Notes under the pieces: model-generated | The model's database searches: none | What the model was told of the DNA's origin: nothing | Seen by the model: only the letters and a program-made list of their open reading frames with translations | Part shown: positions 21,396 through 33,312 of the stretch, one piece after another | Layout: every line of letters starts with the position of its first letter | Numbering within the stretch: position 1 is the stretch's first letter | DNA from: Rallus limicola | Lineage: Eukaryota; Chordata; Aves; Gruiformes; Rallidae | Direction: 5' to 3' | NCBI GenBank assembly: GCA_022605955.1 | Contig: JAKCOZ010000003.1 | Coordinates: 64,081,939 to 64,145,938 of the forward strand | Length of the DNA: 64,000 bases | Position numbers and translations under genes: made by a program

Positions 21396-22081
21396 TGTCG
21401 TGGTTGTGCATAGTTGGGTACTGAGAGAGAGGAGCCAGGGGCTGCAGAAAATGGCTTCTGGAATCTTCTGCCAGCCTGCTTATAGCGCCTCTGAGAATCA
21501 CATATAGGAGACAAAGACTCTACCAGAACACAGAGTGACAAGAAGACCGTAATTTTGGCCCGTTAAGGGCATTGTGATATATATTTGCATATAAATGTAA
21601 GCAGTTGACAGACACAAAAGGCCAGGAAGGCTGGGGGAGGAGGTGCCCCAGAGAGAGATGCCCCTGCAGCCCAGCAGAAGCATATGGAGTAGCCAGTGGA
21701 GAGGACCCATGGAGGAGGAAGAGACTGGACCTGCCCAGTGGAGAGGCTCCACTGCGGGATGGAGCCTGAGGAGACATAGAGAAGATGCTGTGACTTACGT
21801 TGGGATGAGCCCCTGCCAGCACTAGAGACCTACAGAGATGAGCCAAACAGGTTTGCTGGGGGAGGCCTATAACCCCGTGGAGGACTGGGACTAAGAGACA
21901 CTGTGACTTGTTGCTGTCTGTCATAGCAGAGATGAAGCCTGGTGGGAAGAGATTTGCCGTGGAGAAAGTTCATGGAGGACTGTACCTGATGGGTGAGGTC
22001 CTACGGTGCAGCAGGGGGAGGGTGTGTGGAATGGATGCCCCCATCCCGGCCGAGAAGGAAACCATCTTGCAAGGGACTGAC

Positions 22082-22330
22082 TGAAGCCCCCATCTCCTAG
22101 TCCCTGCCCCCTTGTCCTGTGCTGCGAGCAGGAGAGGGGAAGAAGGGAGCAAAATCATGGTTGAAAGGGAAGTCTGCTTTAGAATGGAGGGTTGGGGGGA
22201 AGGTGTTTCTGAGACCCCCATTTTCCCCAGTCCCTGCCCCTCCTGGGCTGCGACCAGGAGGGAAGAAGGGAGCAAACTTCTAACTGAAGCCTGCTGGGGG
22301 GGGGGGAAAGGGGGGAGAGGAAGTGTTAGC
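22082..22330 (+). repeat. Tandem duplication inside the LTR
   Basis: Two diverged units, about 22082-22208 and 22209-22330, share CCCCCAT, AGTCCCTGCCCC, CTGCGA-CAGGAG and GGGAAGAAGGGAGCAAA in the same order, offset by about 128 nt. The other two LTR copies show a single unit. A run of 11 G at 22296-22306 followed by a G-rich run ends the second unit. Confidence 0.8.
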
Positions 22331-22405
22331 CTGGTTGCATTTGTTTCAGGATTGTTGGTTGCACTTCTGATTCTGTTTTTTCATTGTTTCTCTTAAGCGT
22401 GGTGT

Positions 22406-22411
22406 AATAAA
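22406..22411 (+). terminator. LTR polyadenylation signal AATAAA
   Basis: A canonical hexamer at the position expected for the end of LTR R. It is also kept as TTTATT at 51147-51152 in the minus-strand copy 3. Confidence 0.6.
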
Positions 22412-22582
22412 TTAGATAACTTTCTCTTCTGCACTCTGTGTTGAGTCTGTTTTGCCCACGTCATTAACGAGTTTGTCTCTTGAGCAGCCGAGTTATATTT
22501 TTCTCCCCTGTCCAACTAAGAAGGGGAGTAATAGATTGATTTTGATGGGCATCTGGCCTTTAGCCAGGGCTCAACCACCACA

Positions 22583-22587
22583 CTCCC
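22583..22587 (+). repeat. Right target-site duplication (CTCCC)
   Basis: A perfect match to 21391-21395, directly after the LTR's terminal CA. Confidence 0.85.
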
Positions 22588-25500
22588 ATGTGGCCCCACG
22601 TCTATTTCCTAGCACCTCTTAGTGAAAGGGTTTATTCACTAACCCACATTCATTCATCTTTCTTTTGCCTCACTCTTCCACCCCATGCAACAGCATGGTT
22701 TCTAGCTTTCACCTTTAAACCAGACTGCAGAAACATGGAAATAACAGGACTGGATTGAACTAGTAGCCATCTTGGCGAATATCTTTTCGCTGAGAGTGAC
22801 CAAAAGCAAATGTCAGGGGAAGAACACAGGAACAATATAACTGTATTTCATACTCTCTCAAACATTCTTACAGGCATGCAACAAAGCTTTTTCAAAAGTC
22901 TCCTAGTATCCAATATTTTGAGGGAAAATTCTCATCTACAGACCTGGCTTGTATTTGACAGTTTCTAATTATTTTATTTTACAAGTAGCCTAGGGATTTT
23001 CAATGTGTCATCTTTTTCCTCTTTATTTCAGTGAGGAGTACCACAGCTTCATAACATGCTATTGCAAGGCTACAGCCTGATAACATCCCATGTTTTGCCA
23101 TCTCTCTCTCACTCCTTACTTCACTTTAATTTGGTGTTTGCTCTCCCCTTCTTTAACAGTCCTGAATGGAAAAGAATAAAAGGGACCCTTGCAACTTCTA
23201 TGAATGTCTAAGTCTATAATCTCAACATTTAAAATATTTACCTTTGTCATTCTAAGGCATATCATCATTCACCACCCCATTTCCATAATTATTTGTTTTA
23301 AAGGTCTCAGGTTGCACCAGTTTCTACTCTCAGGTTGCATTAATTTCCACATTTGTAACAGAGGCCCAGACTCAAGATATATAGCTTGTTTCAAGAAAGT
23401 CAAGGAAAAACTTTGAGTTCCAGGTGGAAAACTTAAAAGTTTCAATTGTAACTAAAAAGGGCGGAACCACATTATCAAGGGAGACAAACAATATTTAGCT
23501 TTTTGATTAACCTTTATAAATTTCATTAGTCTTTGATTCTTACATGAATTTCTGAAGTTTTTCCATGATTACATCAAAGTGAAACATGTAACTGAGAATG
23601 CTACCTGCTCCTTTAACACTGAATCACTCACATTTAGAAAAGACCTCACAGTTCATGTGCATTCCTCAATGTTGATTCATCACCTGTGGTAACCAGGCTT
23701 CTAAATTACATGCCTTGACTGTCTAAATTTAGCCATGATTAAGCCACGCTTACATCATTAAACATACTAGAGACCTCTCCGACGCATTATCTTTCTTTTG
23801 TTTTTGAGTGCAAAAATGCCCCCAAGCCCAAGCTTTCTGCTTTGATTATTTTCCTTAGACATTTACAAATAAATGGAAGAAGTGCAATAGGTGAGCATGG
23901 CTAGACATGAGGGCTTGTAGTATATCTAAATGCTATGTAATTTTCTTAAATTACAATGTCTGCATCAGGGACAGGCTTTGACTCTACTTTAGTGCAATTC
24001 CTGGCGCACTGCAGCCCTCACCCACAACTATAGTTTCTAGTCATTACCATGTTACAAATAATAATTTGTAGTAGTAGTAAACAATATATTTAAAGGCAGA
24101 AGACAAATATAACCAATAGCAGAATTGTGCAATGCCAAAATGGCATTAGGAACCAGTCATCTGAAAAATAAATCTGTTTGAAGAGATCATATTATGATGC
24201 TCTGACTTTACTGATTAGAAATTCTACAGGCCAGAAACATAATTTTGTTCAAGCCACCAATAATAATTAGTGATATAGAAGTCTAATTATTTGTTGCTCT
24301 TTCCTTCAGAAATTCCATTTCAATCATTCAGAAACTCTTTGTTTATTTATTGCTAACTAGCGTAAAAACCCCAATTTATACCATGAAATTAAAAAGTGGT
24401 ATTGGTAGGAGCTGCCTTCATGCTGCAACTCATATCAAGGAGGGGAAAAGAAAGAAGGAACATAGTGCTGCTGTTTGTTAATTAATAATAAGGCAGCCAA
24501 GCATTGCAGAACACTAAACCCACTCCACTACAGCTGAGATGTAAGTCTCCTTTTTTCTTCTTATCTATATTTCAGTCATTTCTAAAAGCCCCTGACTGGT
24601 TTCAGGGTGCCATTGTACAAATACAGAATTGATGCATGTCCTTGAAGAATGCCAGTCTGAATATAGTCAAACATAGAGAAACCTTAGCCACTGAAGCAGC
24701 TTGTCCATTACCATCTGAGAATAAAAATAAGGAAATAAATTTGTTTCCTTTCTTGTAGTCTAGGATGCAATTCTCTGAATTCCATCTCCTCCACCTACAC
24801 AAACTTTTAATTCAGATCTTTGACTGAAACAATTTGTTTCTTTAGATGCTATTTTTTATGCGAGATGTAATAATTTTTAAATGAATCCCCAACTTCAATA
24901 TTGATCTACTGTTCCATTTTAAGCCATTTACTGTAATTAGCAATATTCATTTATTCAATATTTAAAAATATTAAACCTATCTGAAGCCAACAATGTACAC
25001 GGTAGATTAGGTGATAGTAAAACTACAGGCAGTATATGAAATGTTTGTTTCTGTCATAATAATGCAAAATAAGTTGACTGATTTTGAAGATAGAATTCAG
25101 AATATTTCTGTGGATTTTAAGAGATATTTTTATTAAGATAATTTAGAATCAGTAAAATCCCTGTTTTTTTCATATTAAAATATTGTTTTTTTCAATTTTT
25201 CTGTTTTGAAATGGTGTTTCTGTAACACCGAACCTCTGTTTACACAACAGTTCACATATGTAGATGTCCAAAACTGTTTCTTGAAATATAATTATCAACT
25301 ATACACACCTGAGGGAAGATTTTTTTTTCCTCTTAAAAGATTGGTCACTTTTGAGTAATCTTCAAGGTAAAAGCTCAAGTTTTCAGTTTGAACATCAGTG
25401 TTCTTTGTCATTTGATACATATAATATCACTTCATGAGTCACAAAACTGTTGCTTTTGAATTCTTCATTCTTAATTGTACTGCACTGTTCCTTAATTAAT

Positions 25501-25960
25501 CTTCAGGATTTTGCTTAAGATAGTAAGAAGATTGTTTTGGGGGTTGTTTGAGTTAGTTTATTCATCTCTTCCTCTGAAAATCCTAATTCCCTTCACATTT
25601 TTCCCTGAATTTCCAGACTATGACTGGAAATTAGCATTGGTTTGACCTGCCCTTTTGTAAACTTTGGAAATTTTTCAAGGCCTTGGATGGCTTGTGTGTC
25701 TGTGTGTGTGTGTTTGTGGGATTTTATTGTGCGGGTTATTTTATTTTTTTTTAACCTTCAATCCATGATCAGAAATGCAATTCTCTGATGCAAAATTATA
25801 ATTAAGGCTATTCTTGTACATTTCTAATACAAATCTTCAGTTGCATATGCATGGATTTTTTTTTCTAAACTAGGAACCCGTTTTTCTGGGGATGAGTTCT
25901 TACTGAAAAAGAAAAGGGTTTTTTATTGATAAGCTTGTAAGGTGGTTTTATAGTCAGGGA
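22588..25960. other. AT-rich non-coding DNA
   Basis: No gene or transposon is recognised. A (GT)n run lies at 25692-25717 and several long T runs occur near 25160-25330. Confidence 0.5.
25692..25717. repeat. (GT)n microsatellite, short
   Basis: GTGTGTCTGTGTGTGTGTGT, interrupted once. Confidence 0.85.
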
Positions 25961-26272
25961 ATGAATCATGAAATGGTTTGGGGTGGAAGGGACCTTGAAG
26001 ACCTTGAACCCCCCTGCCATGAGCAGGGACACCCTCCACTGGACCAGGATGTCATCCAACCTAGCTTTGAAAACTCTCAGGGAGGAAGTAGCCACACATT
26101 CTCTGGACAACTTGTTCTAGTGTCTCACCATCCTGACAGGAAAGAATATTACTTTCTTGTAGCTTAAAGACATTTCCCTTTGTCCTATCACAGTCTGCCC
26201 CTGTAAACAGTCCCTCTCCAGCTTCTATGTAGACCCCTTTCTGACATTTGAAGCCTGTTATAAGGTCTTCCC
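25961..26272 (-). mobile_element. CR1 LINE 3' fragment
   Basis: A minus-strand CR1 tail. The plus-strand text ATGGTTTGGGGTGGAAGGGACC is the complement of the CR1 3' UTR, followed by GGACCAGGATGTCATCCAACCT, TTTGAAAACTCTCAGGGAGG and CATTTCCCTTTGTCCTATCAC, complements of the ORF2 C-terminal coding region. The 5' truncation is near 26272. The frame retains RVFKARLDD-like text but is broken by stops. Confidence 0.9.
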
Positions 26273-27206
26273 AAGATGCAAAATTTTTGTGCTCATAAAT
26301 ATATTTAAAATATGCATATCTAAAACTGTTTAAAAATAGTATTTACTAAATAATATTTTTTGTAAAAAAAGTAAACTGAAAGCCTTTGTGTGCTTTGGTT
26401 TCCTCTCAGTTTTAGGTGGTCAAATTAGTGGAACAGTTGTCTTTGTTTCCTGTTACGTTCAACATGAAAAAAATATCCACCAGCCGCAGGTGCCATATCT
26501 CAAGAGCGGTCTCTTAGTCCACAGAATTGTTTTTCCTCTTCCATTGACTACAAAGAAAAGCTAACCTAATGAAGTTCCTAATATGGAACTTCCTAATGTG
26601 GCATCTCCATTAAATATCTCTAAATGGCCAGCATAATTCTTTGTCAGCTGCAAGAAGCTAAAACTCATTGTTTTAGAAATCTGAACAGAGCTCAAACCAG
26701 GTGTATTTGGAGCCACAACTACACTGTCTAACATTCCTGAGGCAGTTTTGAGGCTTGCCAATGTCTGGAGATACACCTATTTGATTTGTTCTGATAGCAA
26801 TGAGCAATTTTCAATTCCTTTTCTTTGCTAAGATTACCAAGGCTGCTAACTTCTCTTTACTAGATAAATGTTCACATTCTCATAACATTAACTTACCACC
26901 TTGCACATACAGTGATGTGATTTTCTGGCATTGAGCCTATTATGAACCTCTTTTTTAATATTTTATGGAGTACAGAAAAAAAAAATAAATTCTTAATTCT
27001 TTGGCAAGTCACTTAACTTCTTAACATATAATGACACATACAGACACTGACTATCCCAGTGACAGATATAATTTGATTTAACCAAACAAGCAATCTGGCA
27101 GAGAATGAAATGACACATGACCAAAGTTGTGATTTATAAATCTCATGTTTTGCCCACATCTACTATAATTTTTTTAGAAAATATGGGAGTAGGTTGTGCA
27201 TACACA

Positions 27207-27225
27207 TTTATTTATTTATTTATTT
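27207..27225. repeat. (ATTT)n microsatellite
   Basis: Nearly five TTTA units in a row. Confidence 0.85.
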
Positions 27226-28843
27226 GCATTTCCATAGGTAAATATGAACTGACTGTTATTGCTAGAGCAAAATTTGAAACTCTTAACTAAACAAAACATC
27301 ATATTTCCTTTGCTTAGGAAAAAAAATTTAAGAGAAAGAAATTTAAAAAATAGATCTACTGGCTGAGGATACTTTTCATCTGGCTATTAAAATACTCTAA
27401 GAAGAAGAAAAAATATTCTGGAATAGTACGTTAATAATAGAAGGAATGAGAGTGGAAATGAACTAATTTTAAAATGGGAGCTGATAAATGTATATATTGG
27501 ATTATAAGGTGTAATTGCATGTGGTATCTGAGGACAGGATTTGTCAGCTCAGATATCCTCTCCTACTTCTCTATGCTGTGTTCTCCTGTTAGTCATTCAA
27601 TGCTTTAAATAAAGCTCTTTTTATTGGAGATTATAAGCAAGAAATCGAAGAAATATTTGGGCCACCTGCATATATCATAATGTCTGTGTACATATCTTGA
27701 TTTTACCATGCCTTCTTCTCTACTGTTTTGAGCCAGCTGTAATTTACATTTTTGCAAACCAGTTTTTATTGCAGGTATTAAGGACTTATATTCAATATGC
27801 TACCATTTTACTGTTGCATTTTTCCAGGCAGAACTCAGTATTGATTCAGATCCAAGAGCATCTAGATTACAAGTTTGTTGGCAACTGATAACTGTGGTAT
27901 GGCTACGAACAGAAGTTTGTATATAGATAATTTTTGGTAGGGTTCTGCTTTAGTTCATTTCATAAGCAGATTCTACCTTGCAAGCAAAGTAGCTAGAAAT
28001 CGATGAGGAAAACTCAGAGAGGTCCTTGCTGGAAAACATCTCTCAGAAAGAACATGAAGAGAACAATATAGGAAACATAAGTGATAAAGAAATAGAGAAA
28101 TATGGACAAAAATAGATATGGATATATCTTTAGAAGAATGTAGACTCAATATATAATAAAACCAGTATGGTGTATCTTATTCATTACATATGCAGAGACA
28201 CCATGAATAACACGAGTCGTCTGAAAGAGTGAAAGTCATCAGGAATGATGTTTCAGGGATGTTTAAGTAATCTTATCTGAATATTATCTGATGAGTTAAG
28301 AGAGAAAACAATGAAAAATGTAAATTCTTTTTTTTTTTTCCAAACATCTCTTGAAATGTAAGGAGAAAAATTGCAGTCATAGGACTCCAGGGCCATAAAA
28401 TCAGTTATTTCATCATTCTGCATCCATTGTCTCATTCTACACCTTTATAGAGATGCAAAAAATGACTCTGCTCTCTCTAGACATTACAAGGTCAGCCCAC
28501 CTTTCATTTGAGAGGACTCCTTAAAGTACTGTTGTCAACTCACAAGGCTGAGTCAGATAAACTGTGTACAGGTGGTGTCTCTACAGGAGAGAATGACTGC
28601 CTTTCTCCATTTCCCTCCCACTCTTCAGTCTACACTGAACCCAAGGAACTGCAGGAACAAGCCATGGATCAGTAAACTGGCAGAGCTCAGAGATCAGTTA
28701 GTCGGTCAGTTAACCTTAAGAGAAATTCATTCTTGAATTTCTGGATGTTGTGCAAAAGGATGCTTAGAAAAATCTAGGATAGGGTAGTTATTAAAGGAGA
28801 TTAAAGGGTATTATCTAGTGCTTCAGGAAGCTGTAATTAAAAA

Positions 28844-28895
28844 CAGAAAAAAAAGAGGGAGAGAGGAAAAAAGAGGAAGAGAGTAAGAGAGAGGG
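28844..28895. repeat. GA-rich purine tract
   Basis: GAGAGG/AAAGAGG runs over about 50 nt on the plus strand. Confidence 0.8.
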
Positions 28896-29551
28896 ATAGT
28901 AGGCTAATTTTTCCAATCATTGAAGTTGTAAGGATGAGAAGCCTAGTTTTGCTTTGTTAGTGGTCTTAATATTAATTATACTTTTTTTTTCCCATTTAAA
29001 AAAAAAAAAAAAAAAAAGAATCAACTCTAATCCAAGTTCTCTGCTTAATTTCTTTAAGGTAAAAAGGCAGACATAAGACACAGACTCAATGTTTTTGCAA
29101 TTAGAGGTTCACCATCCTAGCATACTTGCTGAAAATTTAGCCTCCTCTGAAAATTAAGTCCCTCATGACACACAGATAGCCCAGGTATTAATCCTATCTT
29201 CCTAAATGTAAAAGGTAATTCAACATTTGTTTCAATCATGCAAAGTGCTCTACAGGGAAGTATCTTTCTGTCTTTTCATCTGCAGGCAGAACTGGATGAA
29301 TTTTATGGTGTTATACAGAACATCAGACTACAGAAACTAATGTTCACACGTGCCCTTAAAGAACTGTCAGTCTCCTTGTCTACCTGTCTATGTAATGACC
29401 TATTCTTTTGCACAATCACCCTCACTATAGCATCTGAATACCCTTAAACTGAAATGTTTGAAGCCAGAAGACATTTTTGGAAAGCCAGTAATAAACATGC
29501 ATCCCAAAGGAAGTAGAACACATCAGAAACTTTTCAAACTGCTAAGGAATT

Positions 29552-29639
29552 GTTGGTTTTGTTATTGTTTTTGGTTGATTTTTCTTGTTTCTGTGGGGGG
29601 TTTTTTGTGGTTTTTTTTATTTGGTTGGTTTGGTTTTTA
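29552..29639. repeat. T/G-rich (GGTTT)n tract
   Basis: GGTTTT, GGGGGGTTTTTT and TTGGTTGGTTTGG units. It generates opposite-strand chance frames. Confidence 0.85.
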
Positions 29640-31784
29640 AATCTTGGGTCTATATGGTACATGTTTTTACTGCTTTTATCCTGGCCAAGAAGACAAATGA
29701 CAAGACCATGGCCATGATCATCTGGAATCTGGGACTGTTTTGTTCTAGAAAAGGTATTTGTTTCCAAAATACACAGCTAAATCTAATCTGAAGAACAAAC
29801 TTTTTTGATACTCCATCTTATTTCTGTCTTTAGAGCCTGTTTCATTTTCCAAATAGGTGATAGAGTATGATCTGCTTTTGAGATTCCTTAATTTCTGGAC
29901 TGTGGACTAGGAACCCAACTCATCTAATGATGAAGATATTCCCATAGACATTAACATTCTACATAGTGCAACACACAGTCATTTTTCATATGCAATGTCT
30001 AGGAATGGCATAGAGCTGATTAACACTTGTAGACCACACCGAAACCTGGTAGCCATAGCTAATTCCTCTATTTGTATTCAGACCACATTCAAGATTCAAT
30101 TAAAATCTTCTCAGTATGTGCTATATCTTTCACTTATCAATGCTAATGGCCAGGTCCTGAAACCTCCATTGTACTGTGTGGTGCTTTTTGCTTCCTGGAG
30201 CTGTGCTACACAGAACCTGACATAGCCAGAGCTTGTAAAGACCCTTTACGTCCTTAGATTCCAGACCTGCAAGGTCACTTCATCAAACCAAAGCTCATTA
30301 AAAAGAAGGAAGAAAGGTGATCTACCATTCTGACCTCGGATATTGTAGCTGAAAAAGCCCTTTGCCATTTATATTTCAACTTTCAATGAGTATATGACTC
30401 AGTACTGGAAGGATTTGTAGCTGACACTCAATAGAAGCTGCTCTCGAATTTTGACAAATCCCATCTTGAGCTGAGAAGAGAAACAGATATTGATCCTAAG
30501 TGTACCTAATTCATCTCTGCACTTGTAATCCCAAAAGAAAATGGCTTCTATGACCAGAGGGCGTTCAATATTTTTTCCATCTTGTAAAATAAACAGCAGT
30601 TATTTTGCTGTGTCTTCATACGTCAGGAGCAACATTGTAAGTAAACAAAGCACTGATTTTTTTTTTTCCTTTCCTCTTTCCTGAGCAGAGTTATAAGAAC
30701 TGCCAGGCCTTTTGATTGGACTAATTAAATTGTATCAAATAATTTAGACTGATGAAAGTCTGGAGGCCACAGTACCACAGCTGAGATCTGTGGCTCTGAA
30801 AGAAAGCTTCGTTCCTTTATCAGAGAACTGTATTTCATCAGGGATCATGTAATAAATCATGAGGAAATTAATTTCACCCTGATGATCTAGCCTCAGTAGC
30901 AGAGTGGTGGCACTAACACTTGTGGGATGCTGAGAGTGATGATACATGGAGAGATAAGAGGCTGAGTTCTGTTGTCAAATATATTTGTGTAAATTTGGAA
31001 AAATTCTACTGATTTTACTGATGCTGGTTAAGATGCAGCTTGTGGTCATGTTCTAGCCCATGGTCTTACTAATTGTTCCTTTTTCCAGCCTGTCATATCA
31101 GAAAAACTGACTGTAAAGTAGAAGAGATTTAGAAATTCTGTCCTGAGAGTTACTTAGGACAGGATCTGGTTAGGAAGTAACCAACAAACCATTCTAGCTG
31201 ATGCTAAAGCACACTTGACTAGAAGGACCTAGCCTTTTAGCATACTGAACTTGAAGTCCTCTTCTGATGTGGGAGAAACAGTCTGTGGTGGGAAAGAACA
31301 AGAACAGGCATTTGAACCCATTTCCCATTATTTCTGGGACATTGAATTTTATGAAGTGTCTGGGATTCTTTCCTGACATAGCTAAGATTCATTAAGTATC
31401 TTCCTTTGAAAAGTTTTCATTTTGATGAATCAGTCTTTTCTGACAGCAATGACAACAAATGCTGAAAAATTTTCTATCAGCTCCAATAATCACACAAAAG
31501 AGCATCTGGCTCCAAAAAAACCTGTTGATCTGGGCAGTGTATTTTATAGACAGGTTGCATTAAGTGCAACTCAGGTACTTTTAAGCAAGAGACTGTTATG
31601 GGAGGGAGAAAATGAGGAAAATTTAGTTTAGACTTTGGATTTTTAAGGACATTATCTTAGAAACAATGGTAACACTGTATACTTCTGTGTATATGGGTGG
31701 TTGTCGAGAATAGTTTTCACACAAGTAAGCACCCAGATTTTCTCCTGTTCTAGATCTAGCTTTTTTTTCTCTCTCCTTCCCGTT

Positions 31785-32003
31785 GCAGGCAGTGACATTG
31801 GATGGACGAAGCAGGACAACTCTATTAATACATTGCTCCATGGCTGGTGCCAACATAATAATTTTGAGGGTTTTGTCAGTGGCATGACCTACCTGGCACA
31901 AGGCTTACAGGCATCACATGGGAGCCACCTTTCTCATAGAGGAAGGAGTGTCTTTGCCCAGGAGCTTGCAGGACTCATAGACAGGACTTTAAACCAAATG
32001 TGA
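31785..32003 (+). pseudogene. CR1 ORF1 esterase-domain C-terminal relic
   Basis: An open segment with the text INTLLHGWCQHNNFEGF, LAQGLQASHGSHLSHRG and VFAQELAGLIDRTLN. This matches the C-terminal end of CR1 ORF1, an SGNH/GDSL-type esterase domain in CR1-clade LINEs whose catalytic Asp-His pair lies in a DGxHLS motif. Here that motif (about 31917-31934) reads HGSHLS, so the histidine remains and the aspartate is gone. Only the last 70 or so residues survive and the product would be inactive. The upstream frame into 31701 is not part of CR1. Confidence 0.7.
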
Positions 32004-32284
32004 AGGAAGAAGGGAAATATGTCAGGTTTGTCTATGACATGGTGTGGGAGGATGCACTGTGGTCAGAGGGAAGGGGAACAGGTATGGGCTCTCCACCTGT
32101 TCCCCTGGGGCATACTGAGAGTGCTGCAGTACACTTAATGTCCTGTAGAGATGGGCTAGGGGATCTTGTAGTTGTAGAAGTCGACAAGGAAAATTCCATA
32201 AAACATCTTAAGGGAAATAGGGGGTGCCCCACTAATAAGGTAAGACAGCCAAAAGCCCAGATCAACTGCATCTAACATGAATGC

Positions 32285-33200
32285 ATGCAGCCTGGGCAAC
32301 AAACAGGAGAATCTATTGTGCTACTAGGGATCTATGATCTTGTTGCCACTACTGAAACTTGTTGGGACGAATCCCATGACTGGAATGTAGATTTTGATGG
32401 TTACAGGCTATTCAGAAGGGACAGGGTGGGAAGGAGGGGTGATGACATTGCAATCGGGAAAGGGATAGAGTGTGAAGAACTGTCCCTGAAGAATATCCAT
32501 GAGCAAGTTGAGAGCCTGTGGGTAAAAATAAGAGACTGATGTAACAAAGAGAACATGATGGTCAGTGTCTACTACAGGCCATCTGATCAAGGAGAGCCCT
32601 TAGATGAAGTCTTCTTCCACCAGCTACAGGAAGCTTCATGTTCACAAGCTCTTGTCCTACTCGGGCACTTCAACCATCCTGACGTCTATTGCAAGCGGTA
32701 GGCAATCCAGGAGACTCCTAGAATGCATCAAAGACAGCTTCTTAACCCAGGTGATAGACACCCCTACTAGAAAGGATGTAATATTGACTTGATAGTCACC
32801 AATGCGTGTGACCTTGTTGGTGATATCAAGATTAGAAATAACCTGGGATTCAACAATCAAGCTACCATAGCTTGATTAGAAGAGTTCAAGGTCTGGAGGG
32901 TTATGAGACAGGGGAGGAATGTAGTCAGGACAGTCAGTCTTAGGAAAGCAAACTTCCAGCTCTTCAGGGAGTGAATCAGTAGGACCCCTTGGGAAACAAA
33001 CCTTAGGGATGATGGAGTGGAACAAAGCTGGCTGATCCTTAGGGATGCTTTCCATAGAGCACAAGAGCTCTCAGTTCCCAGATGTAGGAAATCGGACAGC
33101 AAAGGTAAGAGACCAGCTTGGTTGAGTAGAGACCTGCTGATCAAACTAAAGAACAAGAGGCTACTGTCCAAGCAGTTCAAACAGGGACAGGTAGCCTAAG
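32285..33200 (+). pseudogene. CR1 ORF2 endonuclease relic
   Basis: Endonuclease-domain blocks in order across shifted frames: a MNA-SLGNK-type start region near 32279, ETCWDESHDWN (about 32349-32380), GYRLFRRDR and GRRGDDIAI (about 32400-32456), EQVESLWVKIRD (about 32500-32540), the VYYRP-type block near 32565-32585, a GDFNHPD-type motif near 32661-32685, then RRLLECIKDSFLTQVIDTPT (about 32712-32770). In the GDFN motif the catalytic Asp codon reads His (GHFN). A frameshift follows immediately. Text equivalent to SWLILRDAFHRAQEL is near 33023-33070. Confidence 0.8.
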
Positions 33201-33307
33201 GAGGATATAGGGATTCTCCCTGGGTGTGTAGAAATTGGATTTGGAAGGCCAAGGTGCCACTGGAGCTGAACTTGGCAAGGGATGCAAAGAATAAAAAGAA
33301 GGTATTC

Positions 33308-33312
33308 TACAG
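33308..33312 (+). repeat. Left target-site duplication (TACAG)
   Basis: TACAG (CTACAG if six bases are counted) precedes the LTR and recurs at 34358-34362. Removing the LTR and one copy restores a continuous CR1 reading order. Confidence 0.8.

Larger units (their letters stand above)
21396..22582 (+). mobile_element. Solo LTR, ERVL-type avian ERV (copy 1)
   Basis: A 1187-bp plus-strand solo LTR with canonical ends (TGTCGTGG...AACCACCACA) and 5-bp target duplications. Blocks shared with the copies at 33313-34357 and 50950-51758 include GGAGGTGCCCCAG, CAGTGGAGAGGACCCATGG, GAGAAGTTCATGGAGGACTG-like text, AATAAATTAG and GTTGAGTCTGTTTTGCCCA. AATAAA at 22406-22411 is the likely polyadenylation signal, with R-U5 after it. 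The 5' part before about 21640 is the U3 side. A 128-bp internal duplication (22082-22330) makes it longer than copy 2. No gag, pol or env remains, so it formed by LTR-LTR recombination. Open frames inside it are not genes. Confidence 0.9.
26273..31784. other. AT-rich non-coding DNA
   Basis: No gene is supported. It contains (ATTT)n at 27207-27225, a purine-rich tract at 28844-28895, a T-run/A-run pair at about 28982-29017, and a T/G tract at 29552-29639. A frame at 29238-29447 follows an acceptor-like TTTTCATCTGCAG but encodes no recognised domain. Confidence 0.45.
31785..33312 (+). mobile_element. CR1 LINE, largest copy, 5' part
   Basis: A plus-strand CR1, 5'-truncated at about 31785 within ORF1. 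It continues through the ORF1-ORF2 junction and the ORF2 endonuclease to the endonuclease-RT linker. It breaks at TTCTACAG where a solo LTR is inserted and resumes at 34358. The combined CR1 length is about 3.1 kb, against about 4.5 kb for a full element. Stops and frameshifts are scattered throughout. Confidence 0.92.

Noticed and set aside
21498..21924. Minus-strand frames up to 134 codons
   Set aside because: They lie antisense inside the solo LTR. The open state comes from GC-rich LTR sequence.
28980..29020. T-run followed by A-run as a structured hairpin
   Set aside because: Pure T/A homopolymer pairing is expected by chance from slippage-prone repeats.
29238..29447. Possible exon after TTTTCATCTGCAG
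   Set aside because: The acceptor is plausible, but the frame has no domain, no clear donor and ordinary composition.
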